Source: an uncultured Lachnospiraceae bacterium
GTDB taxonomy: Bacteria; Bacillota; Clostridia; Lachnospirales; Lachnospiraceae
DNA: 9,110 bases
Direction of reading: 5' to 3'
NCBI GenBank assembly: GCA_934338765.1
Contig: CAKRHL010000076.1
Coordinates: 1 to 9,110 of the forward strand
Shown here: piece by piece, positions 1 to 8,347 of the stretch
Layout: every line of letters starts with the position of its first letter
How positions within the stretch are numbered: the stretch's first letter is position 1
The notes under the pieces: generated by a model
Database searches by the model: none
What the model was told of the DNA's origin: nothing
What the model saw: the letters and a program-made list of their open reading frames with translations, nothing else
Made by a program: the position numbers and the translations under genes

Positions 1-520
1 CAGTATGGGTATGACTCCGTTGGAGGGTCTTGTGATGGGTACCCGTTCCGGTGATATTGATCCGGCCATCGTAGAGTTTATCTGTAATAAGGAAAACAAA
101 TCAGTCAGTGATGTTCTGACCATGTTAAATAAAGAGTCCGGTGTTCTCGGCATTTCCGGTCTGTCTAACGATTACAGAGACCTTCTGGAAGAGGAGGATG
201 CGGGCAACGAGGCAGCTCACAATGCATTAGAGGTGCTGGTATACAGAGTCATCAAATATATTGGTGCATACCATACAGCCATCGGTGGTGCCGATGCCAT
301 TGCCCTGACTGCAGGTGCCGGTGAGAACAATCTGGTGGTACGTGGACGTATCGTCGAGGGACTTTCTGCACTGGGTATCAAGCTGAATAAGGAGGCCAAT
401 ACAGTCAGAGGAGAGGAGCTTCTCCTTTCTACAGATGACAGCAGTATTCCGGTATGGGTTGTTCCGACCAACGAGGAATTAAAAATTGCCAGAGAAACGG
501 TTGCAGTTGTTGAAAAATAA
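1..520 (+). CDS. ackA: Acetate kinase, C-terminal part (5' end outside window)
   Basis: Acetate kinase transfers phosphate between acetyl phosphate and ADP to give acetate and ATP, the last ATP-yielding step of the Pta-AckA route in the cytoplasm. The reading frame is open from base 2, and 172 residues of a roughly 400-residue family are visible. It begins with SMGMTPLEGLVMGTRSGDID, the conserved segment holding the active-site Arg (Arg241 in the Methanosarcina enzyme). Further on comes TAGAGENN, the nucleotide-binding GxGEN loop of the ASKHA fold, and near the end VPTNEELKIAR, whose Glu corresponds to the catalytic Glu384. The stop is TAA at 518-520. No terminator follows: the rpmF promoter starts four bases after the stop, so ackA transcripts probably read through into rpmF and end at the hairpin at 801-842. 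Identity is secure; only the N-terminal half is unseen. Confidence 0.97.
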   Translation, partial: SMGMTPLEGLVMGTRSGDIDPAIVEFICNKENKSVSDVLTMLNKESGVLGISGLSNDYRDLLEEEDAGNEAAHNALEVLVYRVIKYIGAYHTAIGGADAIALTAGAGENNLVVRGRIVEGLSALGIKLNKEANTVRGEELLLSTDDSSIPVWVVPTNEELKIARETVAVVEK

Positions 521-523
521 TGG

Positions 524-552
524 TTGACAAACAATACAGCAATTGATATAAT
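524..552 (+). promoter_or_regulatory. Consensus SigA-type promoter of rpmF
   Basis: TTGACA at 524-529 and TATAAT at 547-552 are separated by exactly 17 bp, so both hexamers and the spacing match the housekeeping sigma consensus. TG at 544-545 gives an extended -10 (TGATATAAT). Transcription should start near 559, leaving a leader of about 45 nt before the rpmF ATG. The -35 starts only four bases after the ackA stop. A promoter this strong fits a ribosomal protein gene. Confidence 0.9.
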
Positions 553-604
553 CGAAAAAGTGTTGTAAAAAGTAAAGTAGGATAACAGTAGGAGGTGTAA
601 GAAA

Positions 605-787
605 ATGTCTATCTGTCCAAAGAATAAATCTTCTAAGGGAAGAAGAGATCGTAGAAGAGCAAACTGGAAAATGACTGCTCCAAATCTTGTAAAGTGCAGT
701 AAGTGTGGTGCTCTGATGATGCCACATAGAGTATGCAAGGCATGCGGAAGCTACAACAAGAAAGAGATTCTTGCAAACGCAGAATAA
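605..787 (+). CDS. rpmF: 50S ribosomal protein L32 (Zn-ribbon form)
   Basis: L32 is a small basic protein of the large ribosomal subunit. The 60-residue product has the family's length and layout: a start MSICPKNKSSKGRRDRRR rich in Lys and Arg, the ANWKM segment, then a zinc ribbon with two CxxC pairs (Cys31/Cys34 and Cys44/Cys47). All four cysteines are present, so this is the zinc-binding type rather than the cysteine-free paralogue used under zinc shortage. GGAGG at 591-595 lies nine bases before the ATG. The gene has its own consensus promoter and its own terminator, forming a monocistronic unit between ackA and the atp operon. The usual partner DUF177/YceD gene is not upstream, and plsX is not downstream. 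Confidence 0.97.
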   Translation: MSICPKNKSSKGRRDRRRANWKMTAPNLVKCSKCGALMMPHRVCKACGSYNKKEILANAE

Positions 788-800
788 TATCATTTTCACG

Positions 801-842
801 AACATAAAAAGGCATCGCCCTCGGGCGGTGTCTTTTTATGTT
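801..842 (+). terminator. Hairpin terminator after rpmF (likely bidirectional)
   Basis: The arms 801-819 and 824-842 can pair over 19 positions (two of them G-T), with a GC-rich core around CGCC/GGCG and a four-base loop CTCG. The core is flanked by AAAAA (806-810) and TTTTT (833-837), so it has the form of an intrinsic terminator on either strand. It starts 13 bases after the rpmF stop and separates rpmF (and ackA read-through) from the atp operon. Confidence 0.92.
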
Positions 843-906
843 TATGGAAAACTGCACAAAAGATATCATCATAAAAATTACATATAACAAAATAATTACA
901 AGTTAT

Positions 907-934
907 TAGACATTTGGGATGGGGTGCATATAAT
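907..934 (+). promoter_or_regulatory. Candidate promoter of the atp operon
   Basis: TAGACA at 907-912 (five of six -35 consensus bases) and a perfect TATAAT at 929-934 are 16 bp apart. The stretch 870-905 is A/T-rich and could act as an UP element. The predicted start near 941 leaves a leader of about 35 nt before the atpB GTG. The -10 overlaps an ATG at 933, so a short reading frame starting there would not be transcribed whole from this promoter. Nothing else was found between 843 and 975. Confidence 0.65.
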
Positions 935-975
935 GAAAAACGTGGCAAAAATATGGCAAAAAGCCAAGGAAGGAA

Positions 976-1677
976 GTGAGTACTACGGAGGAATTGACAA
1001 AGGAGCTGTTGGAGGAGCTGAATTGCAACACAGCATTCACGATTCCGGTATCCGGCGGGATCGCAGTTCCGGAATCGGTCGTTGTAACATGGCTGATCAT
1101 GGCAGTATTGATCATTGTCTCCATATTATTGACAAGAAATCTGAGTGTTGAACATCCGGGAAAGGTACAGCTTGCAATGGAAGCAGGATATCAAACGGCG
1201 GAGAATTTCTTTGGAGAGTTGCTGGGAGAAAAAGGATTGAGATATCTGCCATATCTGATCAGTGTATTGATCTACATAGCGATTGCAAATCTGATCGGTC
1301 TTGTGGGACTAAAGCCACCGACGAAGGATATGGGTGTAACGGCAGGGATGGCGATCATGAGCATTTTGATCGTGGAGATTGCCGGGATCCGTGCAAAAGG
1401 AGGAAAAGGCTGGCTGAAAGGTTTTGCCGAGCCGATCTGGATCGTTGCACCGATCAATCTGCTTGAGGTGTTTACCAGACCGTTATCGCTTTGTATGCGG
1501 TTGTTTGGTAATGTGCTTGGCTCCTATGTAGTTATGGAGCTGATCAAACTTGTTGTTCCGGCAGTGCTGCCGGCAGTATTCAGTTGTTACTTTGATATAT
1601 TTGATGGTCTGATACAGGCATTTGTTTTTGTATTTCTGACCTCCTTATATATTGGAGAGGCAACAGCAGTGGAATGA
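976..1677 (+). CDS. atpB: F1Fo ATP synthase subunit a
   Basis: Subunit a is the membrane stator protein that forms the two half-channels through which ions reach the c-ring. The 233-residue product has about five or six hydrophobic segments (roughly residues 36-53, 91-111, 122-138, 184-203 and 205-226). The signature TRPLSLCMRLFGN holds Arg175, equivalent to the essential E. coli Arg210, and Asn179. IQAFVFVFLT near the C-terminus holds Gln214, equivalent to E. coli Gln252. The positions equivalent to E. coli Glu219 and His245 are Tyr184 and Asp207 by simple alignment on these anchors. The GTG start at 976 is favoured by the AAGGA-like site just upstream and by a TGA closing the frame at 934-936; no better ATG lies nearby. 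The gene ends in tandem stops TGA-TAA (1675-1680). It opens the operon, and no atpI precedes it. Confidence 0.96.
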   Translation: MSTTEELTKELLEELNCNTAFTIPVSGGIAVPESVVVTWLIMAVLIIVSILLTRNLSVEHPGKVQLAMEAGYQTAENFFGELLGEKGLRYLPYLISVLIYIAIANLIGLVGLKPPTKDMGVTAGMAIMSILIVEIAGIRAKGGKGWLKGFAEPIWIVAPINLLEVFTRPLSLCMRLFGNVLGSYVVMELIKLVVPAVLPAVFSCYFDIFDGLIQAFVFVFLTSLYIGEATAVE

Positions 1678-1716
1678 TAAAAGAGTAAGAAATTAAGAGA
1701 AAAGAGGAGAATAATT

Positions 1717-1941
1717 ATGACACAGTTAATCGCAATTGGAGCAGGAATCGCAGTTTTAACAGGTATTGGAGCAGGAATCGGTATTGGACTGGCTACATCA
1801 AAGGCAGTAGATGCCATTGCAAGACAGCCGGAGGCTGAGCCAAAGATCAAGATCAATCTGGTACTTGGCTGTGCATTGGCAGAGGCAACTGCTATTTACG
1901 GTTTTGTTATCGCATTGCTGATCATATTATTATTAAAATAA
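1717..1941 (+). CDS. atpE: F1Fo ATP synthase subunit c (rotor ring, probably H+-type)
   Basis: Subunit c is the small hairpin membrane protein whose oligomeric ring turns as ions bind and leave. The 74-residue product has two hydrophobic helices (about 4-27 and 46-73). The first is a Gly-rich GxGxGxG run and the polar loop is ARQPEAEP (Arg36, Gln37, Pro38). The ion-carrying carboxylate is Glu56, in LAEATAIYG. Aligned without gaps to the Na+-binding Ilyobacter tartaricus subunit (from memory), the ligands Gln32 and Ser66 are Ile23 and Ala57 here, while Thr67 and Tyr70 are kept (Thr58, Tyr61). Loss of two side-chain ligands points to proton use. A purine-rich Shine-Dalgarno (AGAGGAGA) precedes the ATG. 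The gene lies 39 bases after atpB and is followed by a hairpin at 1951-1978. Confidence 0.97.
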   Translation: MTQLIAIGAGIAVLTGIGAGIGIGLATSKAVDAIARQPEAEPKIKINLVLGCALAEATAIYGFVIALLIILLLK

Positions 1942-1950
1942 TCAGTAGTA

Positions 1951-1978
1951 GCAGACGCTGTAGATTAAAACAGTCTGC
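1951..1978 (+). promoter_or_regulatory. Intercistronic hairpin between atpE and atpF
   Basis: GCAGAC at 1951-1956 pairs exactly with GTCTGC at 1973-1978. After a two-base bulge, TGT (1959-1961) can pair with ACA (1970-1972) around an A/T-rich loop. No T-run follows, so this is not a normal terminator. Its place just after atpE suggests a 3' stabiliser or processing point that could help raise c-subunit mRNA, which is needed in about ten copies per enzyme. The function is inferred. Confidence 0.5.
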
Positions 1979-2013
1979 AGCACACAAAATCAGAGAAAGG
2001 CTGGCGATGTGAT

Positions 2014-2511
2014 ATGTTACGTTTAGACGGGATCGTCTTTACATTGATCAACCTGCTGATACTTTATGTGGCATTGCGTCATTTTCTGATCGGTCCGATC
2101 CAGTCGGTACTGGAACAGAGAAAACAGTTGATCGACGGACAGTTTGCTTCAGCGGCAGGCAAAGAAGAACAGGCTCTGCAGCTCAAGGAACAGTATGAAG
2201 GTCTGTTGGCGGACGCAAAGGATCAGTCCCGGAAGATATTGGAGGACTCCAGGGTACGTGCCCAGAAGGAATACGAAAGCAGAGTGATGGAAGCAGAGAA
2301 GCAGGCAGGTCATATTATGGATAAAGCTAGAAAGGATGTAGAGGCAGAGAAGGAAAGGGCGATGGATGGTATGCAGAAGCAGGTGGCACAGGTGGCCATG
2401 GCAGCAGCCGAAAAGATCCTTACCCAGAATGTCGGAGCAGCATCCAATGGGTCTATTTATGACAGTTACATAGCAGGAGCAGGTGAGGTCCATGAATCAG
2501 ACAGCAATTAA
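2014..2511 (+). CDS. atpF: F1Fo ATP synthase subunit b
   Basis: Subunit b is the peripheral stalk, anchored in the membrane and reaching up to F1 through the delta subunit. The 165-residue product has one N-terminal membrane helix (about residues 7-27, with INLLILYVALRHFL), then a long charged helix rich in Glu, Lys, Gln and Ala (about 30-140) with the heptad-like pattern expected of the coiled-coil stalk. Length is normal for a bacterial b subunit. The start matches the family N-terminus, but its AAAGG site (1996-2000) is 13 bases from the ATG at 2014. The same site is spaced ideally (6 nt) to another ATG at 2007 that is followed at once by TGA, so initiation may be indirect. The 3' end overlaps atpH by 20 bases, suggesting translational coupling. 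Confidence 0.95.
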   Translation: MLRLDGIVFTLINLLILYVALRHFLIGPIQSVLEQRKQLIDGQFASAAGKEEQALQLKEQYEGLLADAKDQSRKILEDSRVRAQKEYESRVMEAEKQAGHIMDKARKDVEAEKERAMDGMQKQVAQVAMAAAEKILTQNVGAASNGSIYDSYIAGAGEVHESDSN

Positions 2512-3007
2512 TTATGGAAAAGTATTATTTCTATTGGGCATGGACCGGCAGACCGTGGCAGAGGCGGAAGAGATATGGAAGCAGTCAGAGCCTCTGCGGG
2601 AAGTGATGGAGAGTCCTGTTGTGGGAGCCGGGAAGAAGCACAGACTCATTGAGAGGATCTTTCCGGAAGAGATACAGACATTTCTGAAGGTAGTATGTGA
2701 CAACCGGGAAATGGATATATTGCCGGATATGTTTCAGGCATATGAAGACTGGTATGATGACAGCGAGAAGATCCGAAGGGGCGTTCTGTATTATGTAGAA
2801 AAGCCCGGGAAGGAGCAGCTTGCCCGGATAGAAAAGAAGTTGTGCAGTCAGTTGAAATGCAGTGAGGTGGAGCTTACATTGGAGCCGCTGCCGGAGCTGA
2901 TCGGAGGCTTTGTGATCAGTATCGGTGATCTGGAGATTGACCGGAGCCTGCGGGGCAGTATCAACTGTATGAGAGAAAAATTAATTACTGGTACGCCACA
3001 GGTGTAA
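2492..3007 (+). CDS. atpH: F1Fo ATP synthase subunit delta
   Basis: Delta (OSCP-like) joins the top of the alpha3beta3 head to the b stalk. From the ATG at 2492 the product has 171 residues, close to the usual 175-180. The N-terminus [16 protein letters not shown] fits the family's opening helix with its conserved Tyr-Ala/Gly region. The C-terminal part holds the delta signature [20 protein letters not shown] (Gly138-Gly139, Asp146 and Asp150). I chose ATG 2492 because it gives the family-like N-terminus and has AGGTGAGG (2481-2488) upstream; a GTG at 2483 in the same frame would add three residues. The start lies inside the end of atpF (20-base overlap), typical of coupled translation. Confidence 0.93.
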   Translation: MNQTAINYGKVLFLLGMDRQTVAEAEEIWKQSEPLREVMESPVVGAGKKHRLIERIFPEEIQTFLKVVCDNREMDILPDMFQAYEDWYDDSEKIRRGVLYYVEKPGKEQLARIEKKLCSQLKCSEVELTLEPLPELIGGFVISIGDLEIDRSLRGSINCMREKLITGTPQV

Positions 3008-3033
3008 GCAGTAAAAGGCTAGGAGATGATAAT

Positions 3034-4542
3034 GTGAGTGCGATCAGCTCAGAAAATATAATTTCAATATTAAAAAGTGAGATTGAAAACTATGAAGCAG
3101 AAAGCCGGGAGCACGAAGTAGGTACCGTGATCTGGGTTGGTGACGGGATCGCAACGATCTATGGGATGGAGCATGCCATGTACGGTGAGATTGTGATCTT
3201 TGAAAACGGGATCAAGGGAATGGTTCAGGATATCCAGCGTACCCAGATCGGCTGTATTGTGCTGGGCAAGGACAATGGGATCCGTGAGGGCATGAAGGTG
3301 ACCCGTACCAAAAGGCGTGCCGGTATCCCGGTAGGAGAAAAATATCTGGGGCGTGTGGTCAATGCTCTGGGAGCACCCATTGACGGAAAAGGAGATATTG
3401 AGGCATCTGATTACCGTGCGATCGAGTGTGAGGCACCGGGGATCATTGACCGGAAATCGGTCACAGAGCCGTTGGAGACCGGTATTCTTGCGATTGATTC
3501 CATGTTCCCGATCGGACGTGGACAGCGTGAATTGATCATTGGAGACCGTCAGACCGGTAAAACCTCTATTGCCATGGATGCCATATTGAACCAGAAGGGC
3601 AAGGATGTGATCTGCATCTATGTGGCCATTGGACAGAAGGCTTCTACGGTGGCAAAGCTTGTAAATACCTTAGAGAAGAATGACGCGATGGAATATTCCA
3701 TCGTGCTGTCGGCAACGGCAAGTGAGTCGGCTTCTCTGGAATATATTGCACCGTACTCAGGAACAGCTCTGGCAGAGTATTTTATGTATCAGGGAAAGGA
3801 TGTACTGATCGTTTATGATGATCTGTCAAAGCATGCAGTAGCATACCGTGCTCTTTCCCTGCTGTTAGAGCGTTCCCCGGGGCGTGAGGCATATCCGGGT
3901 GATGTATTTTATCTGCATTCCCGTCTGCTGGAGCGATCCAGCAGACTTAGCGACGAGTTGGGCGGAGGTTCCATTACGGCACTTCCGATCATTGAGACAC
4001 AGGCAGGGGATGTGTCTGCATACATTCCGACGAACGTCATTTCCATCACAGACGGGCAGATCTTTTTGGAAAGTGACCTGTTCTTCTCCGGTATGCGTCC
4101 GGCGGTCAATGTAGGTCTTTCCGTATCCCGTGTGGGTAGAGCGGCACAGACAAAGGCGATGAAAAAGGCATCCGGTACGATCCGTATTGATCTGGCGCAG
4201 TTTCGCGAGATGGAAGTGTTTACACAGTTTAGTTCCGATCTGGATGACGAGACAAAGAAACAGCTTGCATACGGTAATGGCCTGATGGAGCTGTTAAAGC
4301 AGCCCCTTGGTCATCCGATGTCTCTGGCAGAGCAGGTGATCACGCTGGTTGTGGCAACCGGAAAGCTGTTCCTTGATATTCCGAAGGAGCAGATCAAGGA
4401 GACACAGGGAAAGATGCTGGCATATTTTCAGGATCTGCATCCGGAGATTGCAGAAAAGATACAGACAGACAAGGTGCTGGAGGACGATCAGAGAGACCAG
4501 ATCCTGTCTGTGGCGGAGGAGTTTCTTGGTCAGAATAAATAG
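3034..4542 (+). CDS. atpA: F1Fo ATP synthase subunit alpha
   Basis: Alpha alternates with beta in the catalytic head and binds nucleotide at the non-catalytic sites. The 502-residue product has the normal length and three parts: a beta-barrel N-domain (about 25-90), the nucleotide-binding domain and a helical C-domain (about 380-500). Walker A is GDRQTGKT at residues 170-177 and Walker B is VLIVYDDLS with Asp262. The arginine finger lies in [13 protein letters not shown] (Arg366, equivalent to E. coli Arg376). No key residue is missing. The start is GTG at 3034, eight bases after AGGAG (3021-3025). An ATG at 3032, overlapping the GTG by one base, reads ATG-TGA and so stops at once. The stop is TAG at 4540-4542, followed by a strong hairpin ahead of atpG. 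Confidence 0.97.
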   Translation: MSAISSENIISILKSEIENYEAESREHEVGTVIWVGDGIATIYGMEHAMYGEIVIFENGIKGMVQDIQRTQIGCIVLGKDNGIREGMKVTRTKRRAGIPVGEKYLGRVVNALGAPIDGKGDIEASDYRAIECEAPGIIDRKSVTEPLETGILAIDSMFPIGRGQRELIIGDRQTGKTSIAMDAILNQKGKDVICIYVAIGQKASTVAKLVNTLEKNDAMEYSIVLSATASESASLEYIAPYSGTALAEYFMYQGKDVLIVYDDLSKHAVAYRALSLLLERSPGREAYPGDVFYLHSRLLERSSRLSDELGGGSITALPIIETQAGDVSAYIPTNVISITDGQIFLESDLFFSGMRPAVNVGLSVSRVGRAAQTKAMKKASGTIRIDLAQFREMEVFTQFSSDLDDETKKQLAYGNGLMELLKQPLGHPMSLAEQVITLVVATGKLFLDIPKEQIKETQGKMLAYFQDLHPEIAEKIQTDKVLEDDQRDQILSVAEEFLGQNK

Positions 4543-4550
4543 CAGCAGGT

Positions 4551-4586
4551 CTGTGCCTGGCCGGTCATGTCCGGCGGGAGGCACAG
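4551..4586 (+). promoter_or_regulatory. Hairpin before atpG that sequesters a Shine-Dalgarno
   Basis: CTGTGCCT (4551-4558) pairs perfectly with AGGCACAG (4579-4586). Inside it GCCGG (4560-4564) pairs with CCGGC (4571-4575) around the loop TCATGT, giving 13 base pairs with a small internal loop. GGGAGG (4576-4581), eight bases before the ATG at 4590, lies partly in the internal loop and partly in the stem. No T-run follows, so this is not a terminator. It probably tunes atpG initiation or marks an mRNA processing point; the role is inferred. Confidence 0.7.
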
Positions 4587-4601
4587 AGAATGGAGACGAG
4601 C

Positions 4602-6904
<2,303 letters not shown>

Positions 6905-6931
6905 CTTTGACGTCATAAGTGAGGGTTAATT

Positions 6932-7351
6932 ATGGAGAATACATTTTTATTGAATGTGACTGCCTGTGACCGTGTGTTCTTTGAGGGGCGCTGCCGTCAG
7001 GTGGTGATCCCTCTGGAGGACGGCGAAAAGGAGATTCAGGCACATCACGAAAATATGGTCTTTGCAGTGGAAGTAGGTGAGCTGCGGATCCAGACCGAGG
7101 ATGGAGAATGGATCACGGGAGTGGTTGGCACCGGCTTTGCCCAGGTGATCAACAACCGTGTCAGTATTCTGGTGGACACCGCAGAGCATCCGGAGGAGAT
7201 TGATGTGCGCCGGGCAAAGGAAGCTAAGGAACGCGCCAGAGAGCAGCTCCGCCAGAAACAGAGTATTCAGGAATATTATATGTCCAAGGCATCTCTTGCG
7301 CGGGCAATGTCAAGACTGCGTTACAGCAGTAAGGACGATATGCGCGTCTGA
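6932..7351 (+). CDS. atpC: F1Fo ATP synthase subunit epsilon (ATP-sensing type)
   Basis: Epsilon sits on the rotor beside gamma and can block ATP hydrolysis when its C-terminal helices extend. The 139-residue product has the beta-sandwich N-domain (about 1-86) with LNVTACDRVFFEG, followed by two helices (about 91-108 and 112-130). At the bend is EEIDVRRAKEAKERA, which fits the ATP-binding motif I(L)DxxRA known from Bacillus-type epsilon (Ile90, Asp91, Arg94, Ala95). With a fixed offset of two, Glu85, Arg101, Arg124 and Arg128 also fall on positions reported for the PS3 protein, as I recall them. The usual GILPGHAP segment is diverged to EIQAHHEN, so the N-domain loop is not canonical. GAGGG (6921-6925) is six bases before the ATG. 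It is the last gene of the operon and is followed by a terminator. Confidence 0.95.
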   Translation: MENTFLLNVTACDRVFFEGRCRQVVIPLEDGEKEIQAHHENMVFAVEVGELRIQTEDGEWITGVVGTGFAQVINNRVSILVDTAEHPEEIDVRRAKEAKERAREQLRQKQSIQEYYMSKASLARAMSRLRYSSKDDMRV

Positions 7352-7364
7352 GATGGATTAAATG

Positions 7365-7409
7365 AAAAGAGCCTGTTATCTGGTGATTACTCAGATAACA
7401 GGTTCTTTT
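7365..7409. terminator. Bidirectional terminator shared by atpC and lysR
   Basis: The arms 7365-7382 and 7392-7409 pair over 18 positions: an 11-bp perfect core CCTGTTATCTG/CAGATAACAGG, one G-T pair, and an outer AAAAGA/TCTTTT. The loop is nine bases. The flanks give a T-run on both strands, so it can stop transcription from the atp operon (plus) and from lysR (minus). The lysR stop codon (7387-7389) lies in the loop, and its last codons form one arm. Confidence 0.93.
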
Positions 7410-8256
7410 GGATCCAGTCGGTAAGATATGCATGAAACTCTATGATCGCCGGATTCTGGGCGGAAGCCTTCGGGATGGAGGCAATTACCTGACGACTGCA
7501 GTCCGGATTATTAATGGAGAGCAGCTTAACCTGATCCGGGGACGGCTTTTTCCAGCAGTACTGCGGCCAGAACCCCACACCGAGTCCTGCGGCGATGAGA
7601 TCACGCACGGTCTCCGGATTGTCACTTTCATATACGATATTCGGAGTAAAGTGAATGGATTGGCAGAACAGATCGCAGATGGCACGTAAAGGTCGGTTAT
7701 TTTCAAGACTGACATAGGACTCCTTGGCGGTTCGCTCCAGTTTTATGGAGGAGAGAGATGCCAGCTTGGAATCTGCAGGAACTGCCAGATAGAAATCCTC
7801 CTGAAACAGGAGGTGCTGGGATGGCAGAAGCTCCGTATCGCTGCGGACGGCAGAAACGAAATAATCCGCAGTGGGATCGTCTGGCTTCTGGGAAAGCTTA
7901 AATTTTATCTCCGGGTGAATGGAACGATAAGAAATAATACAGTTGGTGATGATCGCAGAGGCAGAACGAAGATTCATATGGATCACAGGCTGGCTCTGGG
8001 AGGCATCCTTGATCTCCTCCGGAAGACGGTCCAAAGCGGATATGATAGGGAGTAGTTTGTTTTGTAACAATCTGCCGTTACTGTTTAAGGATATGTGATG
8101 GTTTTCACGGTCAAAAAGAGACACGTCCAGCTCCTCCTCCAGATGGCGGATCGCCTGGGACACAGCGGGCTGTGCTACATGCAGAGTTTCCGCTGCCTTC
8201 GTGACATGTTCAAACTGGGCAACGGCGAGAAAGTATCTTAATTGAAACAGTTCCAT
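7387..8256 (-). CDS. LysR-family transcriptional regulator
   Basis: This is a full-length LysR-type regulator of 289 residues, target unknown. The N-terminal winged helix-turn-helix is clear: MELFQLRYFLAVAQFEHVTK, then AAETLHVAQPAVSQAIRHLE (about residues 21-40) and FDREN. Residues about 90-285 form the periplasmic-binding-protein-like effector domain, including IAAGLGVGFWPQYCW near 223-237, the usual AAGLGV turn of the second subdomain. The start is ATG at 8256-8254, with GAGGG (8266-8262) five bases upstream. It points towards the atp operon and shares its terminator. There is no divergent gene beside it, so the common layout of regulator and target back to back is missing. The upstream neighbour on the same strand is the YprB-like nuclease gene. 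I cannot name its effector or target genes. Confidence 0.93.
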   Translation of the reverse strand: MELFQLRYFLAVAQFEHVTKAAETLHVAQPAVSQAIRHLEEELDVSLFDRENHHISLNSNGRLLQNKLLPIISALDRLPEEIKDASQSQPVIHMNLRSASAIITNCIISYRSIHPEIKFKLSQKPDDPTADYFVSAVRSDTELLPSQHLLFQEDFYLAVPADSKLASLSSIKLERTAKESYVSLENNRPLRAICDLFCQSIHFTPNIVYESDNPETVRDLIAAGLGVGFWPQYCWKKPSPDQVKLLSINNPDCSRQVIASIPKASAQNPAIIEFHAYLTDWIQKNLLSE

Positions 8257-8297
8257 AATTTCCCTCTTTTCCTTTGTGGTTTCATCTCAAAATCAAT

Positions 8298-8334
8298 AAT
8301 TTCATATATTACAGTATTCTTTTGTGAAATTCAA
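8298..8334 (-). promoter_or_regulatory. Candidate lysR promoter with overlapping inverted repeat
   Basis: Read on the minus strand, TTGAAT (8334-8329) and TAATAT (8311-8306) are 17 bp apart, each matching four of six consensus bases, and would start transcription about 42 bases before the lysR ATG. A perfect 7-bp inverted repeat, AATTTCA (8298-8304) and TGAAATT (8325-8331), overlaps both elements. That is a reasonable place for an autoregulatory operator. A second TATAAT on the minus strand (8348-8343) has no good -35. Both readings are tentative. Confidence 0.35.
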
Positions 8335-8347
8335 GTCGGCACATTAT

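Noticed and set aside
217..890. Minus-strand open frames across ackA and rpmF
   Set aside because: They are shadows of the coding strand with low-complexity hydrophobic translations and no Shine-Dalgarno or family likeness.
993..1021. TTGACA inside atpB as a possible internal promoter
   Set aside because: No acceptable -10 lies 16-18 bp downstream.
924..1151. Small plus-strand reading frame before and inside atpB (from GTG 924 or ATG 933)
   Set aside because: Most of it lies out of frame inside atpB, the proposed -10 overlaps its ATG, and the translation looks like frame-shifted atpB. It does not resemble AtpI.
1951..1978. The atpE-atpF hairpin as a transcription terminator
   Set aside because: It has no T-run, and ending transcription there would cut off the rest of an essential operon.
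6908..6915. TGACGTCA perfect palindrome between atpD and atpC
   Set aside because: A single 8-bp palindrome inside an operon gap is likely chance; no second site or promoter accompanies it.
7408..8055. Plus-strand open frames opposite lysR
   Set aside because: They are antisense to a clear full-length LysR gene with a good ribosome site, and their translations show no recognisable features.
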